Translations under genes and position numbers: made by a program
Part shown: positions 27,900 to 36,224 of the stretch, one piece after another
Numbering within the stretch: the stretch's first letter is position 1
How the letters are laid out: the number at the start of each line of letters is the position of its first letter
Notes under the pieces: model-generated
Told to the model about the DNA's origin: nothing
Database searches by the model: none
Seen by the model: the letters and a program-made list of their open reading frames with translations, nothing else
Assembly: GCA_034180415.1 (NCBI GenBank)
Contig: JAXFOK010000054.1
Span: 22,692 to 86,691 of the forward strand
From: CAKMMH01 sp927798255
GTDB lineage: Bacteria; Bdellovibrionota_C; UBA2361; CAKMMH01
Direction of reading: 5' to 3'
DNA length: 64,000 nucleotides

Positions 27900-27977
27900 A
27901 TTTAATCCTTTCTATTTATGATTAATGGATGTTAATTTTAGAAACTATATATTAAAAGAAATACTAATGCAAAATTT

Positions 27978-29693
27978 TTACATATAAAAGGCTATTAAAA
28001 ACACTATGATGATAAAAGCTAATGTTAATCCTACTGGAAATCTTTTCTCAATAGTTTTATTAGAAATTTGTAAAAACGAGTTTTTTATAAAATCACCTAA
28101 CCTTATTAAAACATTATATAATTTTTGATTTAAAAAATTAGAACAAACACCTACTACTTTATTTAAACTAGAAAAAGCATTTCTATAAAAGTAGTCAACA
28201 TCAACAGTAATTTTATCTTCTTCTTTCTTGTAAAATTTAAATTTATAACAAATATACAATGCAAGGCCTGCAAAGAATAAAATTTCAAGTTGAGAAATCA
28301 CATGAAAATATGTATACGGTTTATAAGTTATCTCATAAGGAAGAAGCTTATACAGTGAAATTTGAGGAAATAATCCTATAAATATACATAAAATTGCTGA
28401 AATACTCATTGCTAATGTCATACAAAAAGGAATCTTAGTTTCATTTTCAGTAAGATTTTTTGAAATTTCAGTATTATTATTTTTAATAAAAAAAGCAGTT
28501 AAAGGAACTTTCATATACTTTACTACGGCAGCACTTCCTAAAATTAATATACTCCAAAGGATAATCATATTTTCATTAAGCGCGCTACTTATTATCATAG
28601 ACTTAGTAACAAATCCACTAAACATTGGAAATGCACTAATGGAAAGCATAGCAATAACTGAAATAACAGTAACTAATGGCATCTTTTTATAAATTCCACC
28701 AAGCTCTGTCACCTTTGCAGTTTGATATTTGTAAATAACTGCTCCTACAACCATAAATAAAAGTGATTTATAAAGAATATGAACAAAAACGTGAGATACC
28801 GCTCCATTAATAGCCAAGCTTGTCCCAATTCCTATACCAATTATCATAAATCCTAATTGATTTATAAGAGACAACGATAAAACTTTTCTTAAATCATTTT
28901 CAATAACTGCATAAAATACAGGACAAATTACCATAATTGCACCAATATAGATAAGAGCTTGAGTCCCTACAAAACATCTTATAAGAGCATATATACCAAC
29001 CTTGGTAGTTAGTGAAGATAAGAAAACTGAACCTGAGATACTAGCCTTTGGATATGAATCTGTAATCCATGTATGTAAAAAAGGAAATCCAGCGTTTATT
29101 CCAAAACCTAGAAATATTAAATACGAATAAAGTGAATTTAATTTAAGAGACTTAATCGTTAGAAGCCCTGTTTCTTTATACATAAGAAGTATTCCTAAAA
29201 GAAGAATCAAGCCTCCTATTATATGAAACACTACATACCTAAATGAAGCATTTTTACTATCTTTATCTCTTCCTAAATAAATAAAAATCGTTGCTCCAAA
29301 AGTTAAAAGTTCCCAAAAAAGATAAAACGAGAAAAAGTCACCTGAAAAAATAACGCCCAAGCTTGCACCTACATAAAAGAGCCCCGCTCCTATTTCTATA
29401 CTTTTTTTTGTAAAACTAGAATAAATAAGCGCTAGAATTGAAAATATATAAAAGATATATGCAAAAAGAAGTGTTATTTTATCATAAACAAAAATATTTA
29501 AATTATATCCAAAAAAACTTTTTGTAATAAAAATTTCATTTAAAAAATATTTATTTAAGATATAAAAACTTAAAATAGGGACACATAATGAAAAAAATGT
29601 CCTTACTATACCTTTTAAAAAACATGCTACTATTCCACCTAACATAAAAATTACAGATGGCATAAGAAAAATATAATAATTAGTGCTTGTCAT
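27978..29693 (-). CDS. Mrp/Mbh-type antiporter large subunit, third MnhD-like paralogue
   Basis: A 571-residue polytopic membrane protein of the NuoL/M/N-MrpA/D family, last in the operon. The transmembrane Glu is kept (FSFYLFWELLTFGATIF, near 126-142). The conserved broken-helix motif reads FGINAGFPFLHTWITDSYPKAS (near 196-217), with Asn where most family members have the proton-relay Lys. A second Lys remains in TTKVGIYALIR. This variant belongs to a distinct MnhD-like subgroup. The C-terminus carries an additional amphipathic segment and a final membrane helix. It overlaps the 71-residue gene by 14 bases, showing translational coupling. Confidence 0.85.
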   Translation of the reverse strand: MTSTNYYIFLMPSVIFMLGGIVACFLKGIVRTFFSLCVPILSFYILNKYFLNEIFITKSFFGYNLNIFVYDKITLLFAYIFYIFSILALIYSSFTKKSIEIGAGLFYVGASLGVIFSGDFFSFYLFWELLTFGATIFIYLGRDKDSKNASFRYVVFHIIGGLILLLGILLMYKETGLLTIKSLKLNSLYSYLIFLGFGINAGFPFLHTWITDSYPKASISGSVFLSSLTTKVGIYALIRCFVGTQALIYIGAIMVICPVFYAVIENDLRKVLSLSLINQLGFMIIGIGIGTSLAINGAVSHVFVHILYKSLLFMVVGAVIYKYQTAKVTELGGIYKKMPLVTVISVIAMLSISAFPMFSGFVTKSMIISSALNENMIILWSILILGSAAVVKYMKVPLTAFFIKNNNTEISKNLTENETKIPFCMTLAMSISAILCIFIGLFPQISLYKLLPYEITYKPYTYFHVISQLEILFFAGLALYICYKFKFYKKEEDKITVDVDYFYRNAFSSLNKVVGVCSNFLNQKLYNVLIRLGDFIKNSFLQISNKTIEKRFPVGLTLAFIIIVFLIAFYM

Positions 29694-29895
29694 AAAAATC
29701 TTTATCCTTTAAAACAATTTTTCTAAAAGCTCTCGATAGAAAAACATAAAAAAATGTTGCCACAAATCCACTAAAAGCAAAAATTAGAGGAATCTTTTCA
29801 ATATTAGAATGCAAATCTTTTTTGTTATAAAAAACATCAAGAATCACTAAAAGAATACATATAAAATAAAGTAGAAAGATTAATGTTTTTTTCAT
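29680..29895 (-). CDS. Small two-helix membrane protein of the antiporter operon
   Basis: A 71-residue protein with membrane segments at about 4-20 and 36-56 and a charged tail ending KDKDFYDKH. Similar small proteins with an IEKIP...FGFVAT core and a (D/E)-D-(F/Y)-Y-D tail accompany MnhD-like genes in proteobacterial antiporter clusters; this is from memory of the family pattern. It overlaps the downstream large subunit and is 16 bases from the upstream one. It is probably an accessory subunit of the complex. Confidence 0.7.
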   Translation of the reverse strand: MKKTLIFLLYFICILLVILDVFYNKKDLHSNIEKIPLIFAFSGFVATFFYVFLSRAFRKIVLKDKDFYDKH

Positions 29896-29911
29896 AACTA
29901 ACCTTTAAATT

Positions 29912-31426
29912 TTAAAAATACATAACAGTCATTTGATGTATTGCTCTAAAAATAATACTTGTTATCACATCAGAATAGAAAAATAATAAAACCGAAATAG
30001 ATGTAGTAACGAAAATAGAAAAAGCCATCGAAAGCGGTACTCTTTTTACTCTAAACAAAGCATCTTCTTCATCCTTTTTAAAAGCTTCAAAAACAACAGG
30101 AAGTAAGTACATCGCAGCTAAGAATGAACTACATAAATAAACAACAATAAATGCTGCTTTATTTTCCCATAAAGCTCCTTCTAAAAGCATGTATTTAGCA
30201 AGGAATCCACCTGCGGGAGGTATACCAATTAAAGATAAACTTGCAACAAAAAAACAAATAAATGTAAATGGCATTTTGTAACCAAGTCCCCTAATTTCAC
30301 TAAGACAAGTTTTTCCTGTTGTCACTAAAATTAATCCAACAATGTAAAATAATGTAATTTTAGCAAAAGCATGAATAACTAAATAAAAAAGTGCGCCACC
30401 TGTTGCAAGTGGGTTTAGAACAAAAATACCAAGAAGTATATACGAAAGCTGACTTATCGTAGAGTATGCAAGTCTCTTTTTAAGATTATCTTGACATATA
30501 GCAAAAAGAGCACCAACAAGAATTGTAATTGCTGCGATTATACAAAAAAATGTGTTTATCCCTACGCCAAAAATTTCCTTTGATGCTAAAAATTTTGTAC
30601 CAAATATAAAGCCAACCACCCTATATATTGAAAATACGCCAACTTTTACGACTGCTACTGCGTGTAAAAGAGCACTAACAGGAGTAGGAGCAACCATTGC
30701 ATTTGGAAGCCAAGCATGTAATGGCATAACAGCAGCTTTTGAAAAACCGAAAACAAGCATTAAAAGTAAAATAAAAATAGTAGTTGATGACAATCCTGAA
30801 AATTGCATAATCCCATTACTTGTAAATTCAAGAGAACCTGTTTTTAAATAAATAAAAATCATTGCAGGAAAAACCAAACCTACAGAACCACCAAGGATAA
30901 ACCCTAAATATTTTCTGCCTGAAATTATCGCTTCATTATCTTTATGATGTGTAACTAGTGGATATGTGGCAAGAGATAAGATTTCATAAAATATAAAAAG
31001 CGTAAGTAAGTTTTTTGAAAAGCAAACTCCAATTGTAGCAAAAATAGATAATGCAAAACACGCATAGAATCTACTTTGCCCATGTTCTTTTAAAGAACGC
31101 ATGTAACCTATCGAATAAATACTTGTAAGAAACCATAAAATACTAATTACTAAAAAGAAAACTACAGAACTAGCATCGGCTATAAAAGCAAAATTGACAT
31201 TTTTTATTATTTGAAAGAGATTGGTTATATAAATAAAACTTAAATTTGTAGAAAAATATATTTCAATACTTAAAAATACAAGAATCAAACTTATTATAAC
31301 GACAAAGAAATCCCTTATATTTTCTTCCTTCCTAAAAAGATAAATAATAAGAGTAAGTAACAACGGTAACATTAAAAAATTTAATGTAAAAAAAGAATTT
31401 ATAACTAAACTTAACTCTTCACGCAT
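29912..31426 (-). CDS. mnhD: Monovalent cation/H+ antiporter subunit D (MnhD/MrpD-like)
   Basis: A 504-residue polytopic protein with about 14 membrane helices, homologous to complex I NuoM/NuoN and MrpD. The key Glu lies in LTLFIFYEILSLATYPLV (near 139-156) and the key Lys in FGFSKAAVMPLHAWLPNAMVAPTPVSALLHA (near 222-252), followed by VVKVGVFSIYRV. This is the best candidate for the canonical MrpD subunit. Second of three large subunits in the operon; 33 bases after the previous gene. Confidence 0.9.
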   Translation of the reverse strand: MREELSLVINSFFTLNFLMLPLLLTLIIYLFRKEENIRDFFVVIISLILVFLSIEIYFSTNLSFIYITNLFQIIKNVNFAFIADASSVVFFLVISILWFLTSIYSIGYMRSLKEHGQSRFYACFALSIFATIGVCFSKNLLTLFIFYEILSLATYPLVTHHKDNEAIISGRKYLGFILGGSVGLVFPAMIFIYLKTGSLEFTSNGIMQFSGLSSTTIFILLLMLVFGFSKAAVMPLHAWLPNAMVAPTPVSALLHAVAVVKVGVFSIYRVVGFIFGTKFLASKEIFGVGINTFFCIIAAITILVGALFAICQDNLKKRLAYSTISQLSYILLGIFVLNPLATGGALFYLVIHAFAKITLFYIVGLILVTTGKTCLSEIRGLGYKMPFTFICFFVASLSLIGIPPAGGFLAKYMLLEGALWENKAAFIVVYLCSSFLAAMYLLPVVFEAFKKDEEDALFRVKRVPLSMAFSIFVTTSISVLLFFYSDVITSIIFRAIHQMTVMYF

Positions 31427-31459
31427 AACTAAAATATCCTTAAAATAACTTAAATATAT

Positions 31460-32953
31460 TTAAAAATATAAACTAATTATTTTTTTAAGTATTAAATTAA
31501 AATTAAAACCAAAGCCTAATATTAAAAAAGCATTTACAAAAAATATCAAAAGCATTATAACCGGAACTTTATTGTTCGCACCTTCTATTGCTTTTTTTGT
31601 ATTAAAATATAATTTTTCAAAAATTCTTAAAAAAACTACTAAAATTATGAAACTAGAAACTATTAAACATACTGGAAAGAAATATACATGAGCAGTAAAA
31701 GCAGCAAGAATAATATAAAATTTACTAAAAAAACCTCCAGTTGGTGGTATTCCAAGAACTGACAAACAAGTTATAAAAAATAAGATACAAAAAGTTGGAT
31801 TAAGCTTAAAAATGTTAACACTTTCAAGATCAGAAAAATTATAGACTCTAAAATAAGTTTCTAAAACACCAACAAATAAAAATAGAGATAAAGTCATAAT
31901 GATATCAAGTGCTATATGATACATAGTAATTTGATAACTTAATATATTATTAAGAAACAAAGCTCCAAACATTAACGAACATTCCATTAAAAGAATATAA
32001 CAAAAAGATAATCTAATATTTTTTTGAGAAAATGCTTTTAAAGAAAAATAAATCATGCCAATTGGGGCTAAAACACTTGAGAAAAGAAACTTTAAACAAG
32101 TAAAAGAAAAAACATAGCTTAACCCGAAGACCAAAACAATGACTTTTATTAAAGCAAAAATCGTAACTTTAGTTACAATTGGCGCCATTACAGCGCTAAC
32201 AGTATTGATTGTTTTTGAATATGCAAATGGAAGCCAACTATGAAAAGGAAAAAAAGCAAACTTAATTGAAAATCCTATGGTAATAAATAAAAAGGCAGCT
32301 TTTATTGAAAGTAAATTAGTTTGTGAAATTATAGCATTATGAATTTCACTCATATTTAAATTTCCTGTTTTTAAATACAAGATCCCCACTCCCAATAAAT
32401 AAAACGTTGCTCCGACTGTACCTATTATCAAATACCTTAAAGCTGCGACATAACTTTCTTTACCATTAAGAGCAATCATCGCATATGAGGTAAGAGATAC
32501 GATCTCTAAAAATACATAAAGATTAAAAGCATCACCTGTGATAACAATTCCTAATATTCCTGTAAGGAAAAGGAGAATAAGTGAATAAAACGCATACAAT
32601 CTATCAGGAAATTTTAATATAATAACCCTTCTTGAATATAATAAAACAAAAAGAATACTTAAATTAATAAGAAAAAGTAAACTTGCATTATACGAATTTA
32701 AATAAAAAGAAATTCCGATATCTCGTGTCCAACCGCCAAGAGTATACACAATATCCTTTCTTTGATTATAAACCAAACAAAAACCAAATAGTGATGATAT
32801 AAGAGAACAAATAACTCCTATAAGAGCAAGCGGAAAACAAATAAATCTTTTAAATGAACCAAATATTCCTGTAAAGAAAGCAAATAAAAATGGAAAAACA
32901 ACTATTAGGACTGGAAGATTATCTTTTAAAGTCAAAATTTCTCCTGTATTCAT
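31460..32953 (-). CDS. Monovalent cation/H+ antiporter large subunit (MnhD-like)
   Basis: A 497-residue polytopic membrane protein of the NuoM/MrpD family. DAFNLYVFLEIVSLTSYAMIAL (near 123-144) carries the membrane Glu, and FSIKFAFFPFHSWLPFAYSKTINTVSAVMAPIVTKV (near 226-261) carries the Lys residues of the proton channel. The start codon overlaps the stop of the MnhC gene by one base at 32953, so they are translationally coupled. It is the first of the three large subunits. Confidence 0.88.
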   Translation of the reverse strand: MNTGEILTLKDNLPVLIVVFPFLFAFFTGIFGSFKRFICFPLALIGVICSLISSLFGFCLVYNQRKDIVYTLGGWTRDIGISFYLNSYNASLLFLINLSILFVLLYSRRVIILKFPDRLYAFYSLILLFLTGILGIVITGDAFNLYVFLEIVSLTSYAMIALNGKESYVAALRYLIIGTVGATFYLLGVGILYLKTGNLNMSEIHNAIISQTNLLSIKAAFLFITIGFSIKFAFFPFHSWLPFAYSKTINTVSAVMAPIVTKVTIFALIKVIVLVFGLSYVFSFTCLKFLFSSVLAPIGMIYFSLKAFSQKNIRLSFCYILLMECSLMFGALFLNNILSYQITMYHIALDIIMTLSLFLFVGVLETYFRVYNFSDLESVNIFKLNPTFCILFFITCLSVLGIPPTGGFFSKFYIILAAFTAHVYFFPVCLIVSSFIILVVFLRIFEKLYFNTKKAIEGANNKVPVIMLLIFFVNAFLILGFGFNFNLILKKIISLYF

Positions 32954-33324
32954 TATTCTTCCTCCATCAAATTAAGCACTTCATCTTCTTCAATAGTTCT
33001 ATATTCTTTATGAATTTTTTGAAGAAGAGAAAGTGCAACAGCTAATGTAGAAACCCCAACTACTATTGCAGTTAACATTAACACATGTGGAAGTGGATTT
33101 GCAAAAAGGTTAACATCGACATTATGACTTTCTGGAACAATTGGAATATTTGCTCCTTTTTTATATCCCATTGAGACATAAAATAAAATTACAGAAGCTT
33201 GAAATATACTCATACCAATAATTTTCTTAAAAAAATTATTTTTTGCCATCATGGCATAAAAGCCAAGTGTAAATAACACAAAATATAAAACATAATTAAT
33301 TTTACTAATAAAAATATCCATCAA
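32953..33324 (-). CDS. mnhC: Monovalent cation/H+ antiporter subunit C (MnhC, NuoK-like)
   Basis: A 123-residue protein with three membrane helices (about 10-25, 33-53, 78-105), homologous to NuoK. The segments FFKKIIGMSIFQASVILFYVSMGYK and HVLMLTAIVVGVSTLAVALSLL are typical, the latter of the C-terminal helix. The acidic C-terminal tail (RTIEEDEVLNLMEEE) is normal. Directly coupled to the downstream MnhD-like gene. Confidence 0.9.
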   Translation of the reverse strand: MMDIFISKINYVLYFVLFTLGFYAMMAKNNFFKKIIGMSIFQASVILFYVSMGYKKGANIPIVPESHNVDVNLFANPLPHVLMLTAIVVGVSTLAVALSLLQKIHKEYRTIEEDEVLNLMEEE

Positions 33325-33340
33325 ATAGCCTTATATAAAA

Positions 33341-34093
33341 TTATAAATTTTCATCATCAAAACTATTTCCAGTTGCCAAAAATACATAACAAGCAAACAT
33401 TATGATACTTATTGTTAATGCTACACCTATTTCAACAAATAACACTCCGTAAGAATGTGCCATTTCATCGGATACTCGCAATATATCTTTTAGCGCAACA
33501 TATTCTAAAAATTTCTTTTTTAAAATAACGCAAAGCGCCCCGACGCCTGCATAAATAAGAACCCCTAAATATGCAAGCATTTGCCTTTTATTTTTAAAGA
33601 ATCTATTAAGTGCATTAGGAACGCCAAAAGAGATAGCATAAAAAATAAAACTAGCAGCTAGTATCACACCTCCTTGGAAACCACCTCCTGGTGAATAATG
33701 ACCATGGGCTATAACATAGAGTGCAAAAAGCTGCATAAGAGGCATGGCTAGTTTGCAAGAATTTTGGCACACAAGATCTGTCCCCCTTGTTGTCCTTGGT
33801 AAATCGGAAAAAGAATACTTTTGTCTTTTTGATTTAAATAAAATTAATATTAAAGCAATACCAGCTGTTAAAATAACAGAAGTTTCAAATAGAGTATCAA
33901 AACCTCTATAATCTGCAAGAACTGTTGTTACGACATTTGGAATATGAGTTTGCTTAACAGAATTTTCTAAATAGTATGGTGAAACATTTAAATTAGCAGG
34001 TGATGTTAAATCACCAGTTACTGGAAAATCAAAAGTCAAACTAATCAAAAAAAATAATAAAAGAATAGCGACTAATTTATAATAAATTTTCAT
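33341..34093 (-). CDS. mnhB: Antiporter subunit MnhB with N-terminal MbhE-like segment
   Basis: A 250-residue protein joining two units. Residues 1-85 have a membrane helix, an exported loop and VVTTVLADYRGFDTLFETSVILTAGIALILI, as in MbhE / the MrpA C-terminus. Residues 100-245 form the MnhB domain, with LFALYVIAHGHYSPGGGFQGGVILAAS and a C-terminal VEIGVALTISIIMFA. This joined arrangement is typical of Mbh/Mrp operons where the MrpA C-terminal parts are separate genes. Located between the MbhD-like and MnhC genes, 16 bases before the latter. Confidence 0.88.
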   Translation of the reverse strand: MKIYYKLVAILLLFFLISLTFDFPVTGDLTSPANLNVSPYYLENSVKQTHIPNVVTTVLADYRGFDTLFETSVILTAGIALILILFKSKRQKYSFSDLPRTTRGTDLVCQNSCKLAMPLMQLFALYVIAHGHYSPGGGFQGGVILAASFIFYAISFGVPNALNRFFKNKRQMLAYLGVLIYAGVGALCVILKKKFLEYVALKDILRVSDEMAHSYGVLFVEIGVALTISIIMFACYVFLATGNSFDDENL

Positions 34094-34117
34094 AAATCAT
34101 TTATCTTTTATAAAACA

Positions 34118-34354
34118 TTAATCTTTCGTTTTAAAACCTACTTTACAAAGCGTTGCAACCATAAGCACTGTACTAACGCCAGAGCCTACACAAGCCTCGG
34201 TAAACGCCACATCAACTGCAAGCATTTTTGAAAGAAGTACACAAGTTAAAAAGCTATAGGCACCTAGAATAATACTAGCTGTAAATAAATTTTTAACATT
34301 GAGACTTAAAAAAGCAAAAATAACAAGTATTAATAAAATTATAAACTCAAGCAT
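34118..34354 (-). CDS. MbhD-like antiporter subunit (DUF4040)
   Basis: A 78-residue protein with three short membrane helices. FTASIILGAYSFLTCVLLSKMLAVDVAFTEACVGSGVSTVLMVATL carries the Glu-containing DVAFTEA.VG pattern of DUF4040 / hydrogenase subunit MbhD / MrpA C-terminal domain. Together with the next gene it replaces the C-terminal part of a full-length MrpA. It sits between MnhG and MnhB as expected. Confidence 0.85.
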   Translation of the reverse strand: MLEFIILLILVIFAFLSLNVKNLFTASIILGAYSFLTCVLLSKMLAVDVAFTEACVGSGVSTVLMVATLCKVGFKTKD

Positions 34355-34387
34355 ATCTTTAAAATTTTTCTCCTACATAATAAAAAG

Positions 34388-34756
34388 TTAATTTTTATCA
34401 TCACTTTGAGTGTTATTATCATTTAAATTTTTATCATTTTTTGTAAAAGGTTTTCTTCCTAGTTCATATCCCGCGTTTAAAAGAGTGTGAATTCCTGTAG
34501 GGCCTGTTAAAAACATAAAAAACACAATTAATAAAACTTTTAGTGAAATTAAACTTGCATCGTGAATGTTATATGTTTTAAAAACAAATAAGATTGATGA
34601 TAGTAATAAAAGCATTGTTGAAAGAGTGTCCCCCTTAGATGCAGCATGAACTCTTGTGTAAAAATCTGGAAATCTTATTACACCAAGGACTGCTAGAGCA
34701 AATGAAACAACAGATGTGAAAGCTAATATAGTAATTATAATATCAAAATAATTCAC
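34388..34756 (-). CDS. mnhG: Monovalent cation/H+ antiporter subunit G
   Basis: A 122-residue protein with three membrane helices. ALAVLGVIRFPDFYTRVHAASKGDTLSTMLLLL (near 21-53) is the MnhG signature. The hydrophilic tail after residue 100 is rich in Asn and Asp. Follows MnhF by 30 bases in the operon. Confidence 0.92.
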   Translation of the reverse strand: MNYFDIIITILAFTSVVSFALAVLGVIRFPDFYTRVHAASKGDTLSTMLLLLSSILFVFKTYNIHDASLISLKVLLIVFFMFLTGPTGIHTLLNAGYELGRKPFTKNDKNLNDNNTQSDDKN

Positions 34757-34786
34757 TTTTTCTTCCTCTTTAAAAATACTTCTTAT

Positions 34787-35068
34787 TTACTCAACATCTT
34801 TTTTCATAACATGTTTTAAAAAACGGCCAGCAACAAGAGAAGATAAAAAATTTAAAAGTGCATATGTAAGAGCTAAATCTATATACATATCAAGTTTTCC
34901 AAGAAGTATACCAATTAGAACTAAAAGTGATACGACTTTTGTACCAATAATATTTATGGCAAGCACTCTATCTATCATTGTTGGTCCTCTTAATACAGCA
35001 AAGATTACTACAAACATAAGAAGTATTAAGCAACACATTGTAACGTAAAAAATAAAATTTATATCCAT
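34787..35068 (-). CDS. mnhF: Monovalent cation/H+ antiporter subunit F
   Basis: A 93-residue protein with three membrane helices. RGPTMIDRVLAINIIGTKVVSLLVLIGI (near 27-54) is the MnhF signature, and DLALTYALLNFLSSLVAGRFL follows. Located between MnhE and MnhG. Confidence 0.92.
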   Translation of the reverse strand: MDINFIFYVTMCCLILLMFVVIFAVLRGPTMIDRVLAINIIGTKVVSLLVLIGILLGKLDMYIDLALTYALLNFLSSLVAGRFLKHVMKKDVE

Positions 35069-35088
35069 ATAAAAAACTAAAAATAAAA

Positions 35089-35559
35089 TTAACTAAAAAC
35101 TTTTAATAACTTATCTTCAATAGCTTTAACTCCTTCTATTGCACCTTCTTCTTTTAATGCATGTATTGTAAGTTTATTATCAACAACAGAAATAGTTATA
35201 GTGCCGGGTGTTAAAGTTATTGAATTTGCTAAAAACATTTTTGCTAAATCACTTGTAAGCACTGTTTCATATGTAAAGATTCTAGGGTTAATATTTTTTA
35301 TAACATTTTTACTTAGGACTATCCTTGTTATCATAAAATTTGAAAGAATTATTTGGTAAATAAGCCAAGGAATGTAAAAAAGAAATTTTATAAATATCTT
35401 AATATTTTTACATATATTGTTACTATTATTTATAAGGTCCCTTGAAGTATAAGCGACAATTAAGCTTGAAATTATGCCAAGTGAAACATGAAAAACATCA
35501 TATTTTCCACTTAAGGCAAGCCAAACAGATAGAAATAAAATAAAAGATATAAAAACCAT
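35089..35559 (-). CDS. mnhE: Monovalent cation/H+ antiporter subunit E
   Basis: I chose the ATG at 35559 (156 residues), because MVFISFILFLSVWLALSGKYDVFHVSLG fits the MnhE N-terminus. The frame is open up to an ATG at 35670, but that would add 37 low-complexity residues; neither start has a good Shine-Dalgarno. Two N-terminal membrane helices, then VYQIILSNFMITRIVLS-like and a cytoplasmic domain with ITLTPGTITISVVDNKLTIHAL, are MnhE hallmarks. It is the first gene of the nine-gene operon, which exchanges Na+/K+ for protons across the inner membrane. Confidence 0.85.
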   Translation of the reverse strand: MVFISFILFLSVWLALSGKYDVFHVSLGIISSLIVAYTSRDLINNSNNICKNIKIFIKFLFYIPWLIYQIILSNFMITRIVLSKNVIKNINPRIFTYETVLTSDLAKMFLANSITLTPGTITISVVDNKLTIHALKEEGAIEGVKAIEDKLLKVFS

Positions 35560-35734
35560 AATAACTAAATTAAAAAAGAAAAAAAATATATATATTTTTA
35601 GTAACTTAGTATAAAAATAATTATATTTTTTAACAAGGTAGTAATAATTTTTTATATGACTTATTGACATTATTATAAATTTTCATTATGCTAACTAACT
35701 GTTGACTTGATTTATAAGTTAATAAAGACTTTGT

Positions 35735-35811
35735 GGGCCAGTAGCTCAGCTGGTTAGAGTACGTGCCTGATAAGCACGGGGTCGGAAGTTCAAGTCTTCC
35801 CTGGCCCACCA
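35735..35811 (+). tRNA. tRNA-Ile (anticodon GAU), CCA encoded
   Basis: A complete cloverleaf: acceptor GGGCCAG with CTGGCCC, D-arm GCTCAGCTGGTTAGAGT, anticodon stem CGTGC/GCACG with loop CTGATAA (anticodon at 35769-35771), T-arm GGAAGTTCAAGTCTTCC, discriminator A and encoded CCA. It lies 91 bases before tRNA-Ala on the same strand. No 16S or 23S gene is next to the pair. Confidence 0.96.
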
Positions 35812-35902
35812 TTTTTTAGATATTTTTATATTTAATATCTTGAAAGAAGAACGTTTTTATATTATTATATATTCTTGTTGACGTTAGATTATTCAGAGTT
35901 AT

Positions 35903-35975
35903 GGGGGTATAGCTCAGCTGGGAGAGCGTCGGCTTTGCAAGCCGAATGTCAAGGGTTCGATCCCCTTTACCTCCA
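35903..35975 (+). tRNA. tRNA-Ala (anticodon UGC), CCA not encoded
   Basis: A complete cloverleaf: acceptor GGGGGTA with TACCTCC gives the G3:U70 pair that specifies alanine. D-arm AGCTCAGCTGGGAGAGC, anticodon loop TTTGCAA (anticodon at 35936-35938), T-arm AGGGTTCGATCCCCT. After the discriminator A the sequence is TAT, so CCA must be added post-transcriptionally, unlike the neighbouring tRNA-Ile. Confidence 0.96.
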
Positions 35976-36089
35976 TATCCTTTTTATCTTTATCAATTAT
36001 TACCTACTACCATTTATCAGGTGCCCTATTTCCAAATATCTATTACCAATTATCGTAAACTCTTTTCTAGATACACCTAAGTCCGATTT

Positions 36090-36216
36090 CTGATACTAGC
36101 TTCTAAAAAATAAAAAAAAGGGTATTATTGAACGAGAAACAGGTTTCAAGCAGCTAGTATCAGGTAACTAGTAACTAATTGTGGGTTACTGAATACTAAT
36201 ATCAACTAGCTGCCAA
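36090..36216. repeat. Inverted-repeat cluster between tRNA-Ala and the membrane-anchored orphan
   Basis: CTGATACTAGCT (36090-36101) is the exact reverse complement of AGCTAGTATCAG (36152-36163). GCAGCTAGT (from 36150) pairs with ACTAGCTGC near 36207-36215. Short related words (AACTAGTAACTA, GGGTTACTGAATACTA) lie between. This looks like a decayed palindromic repeat or a multi-branched terminator. Confidence 0.5.
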
Positions 36217-36224
36217 AACATGTA

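Noticed and set aside
35702..35734. TTGACT and TTGACG before the two tRNAs as promoters.
   Set aside because: No -10 element at acceptable spacing follows either of them.
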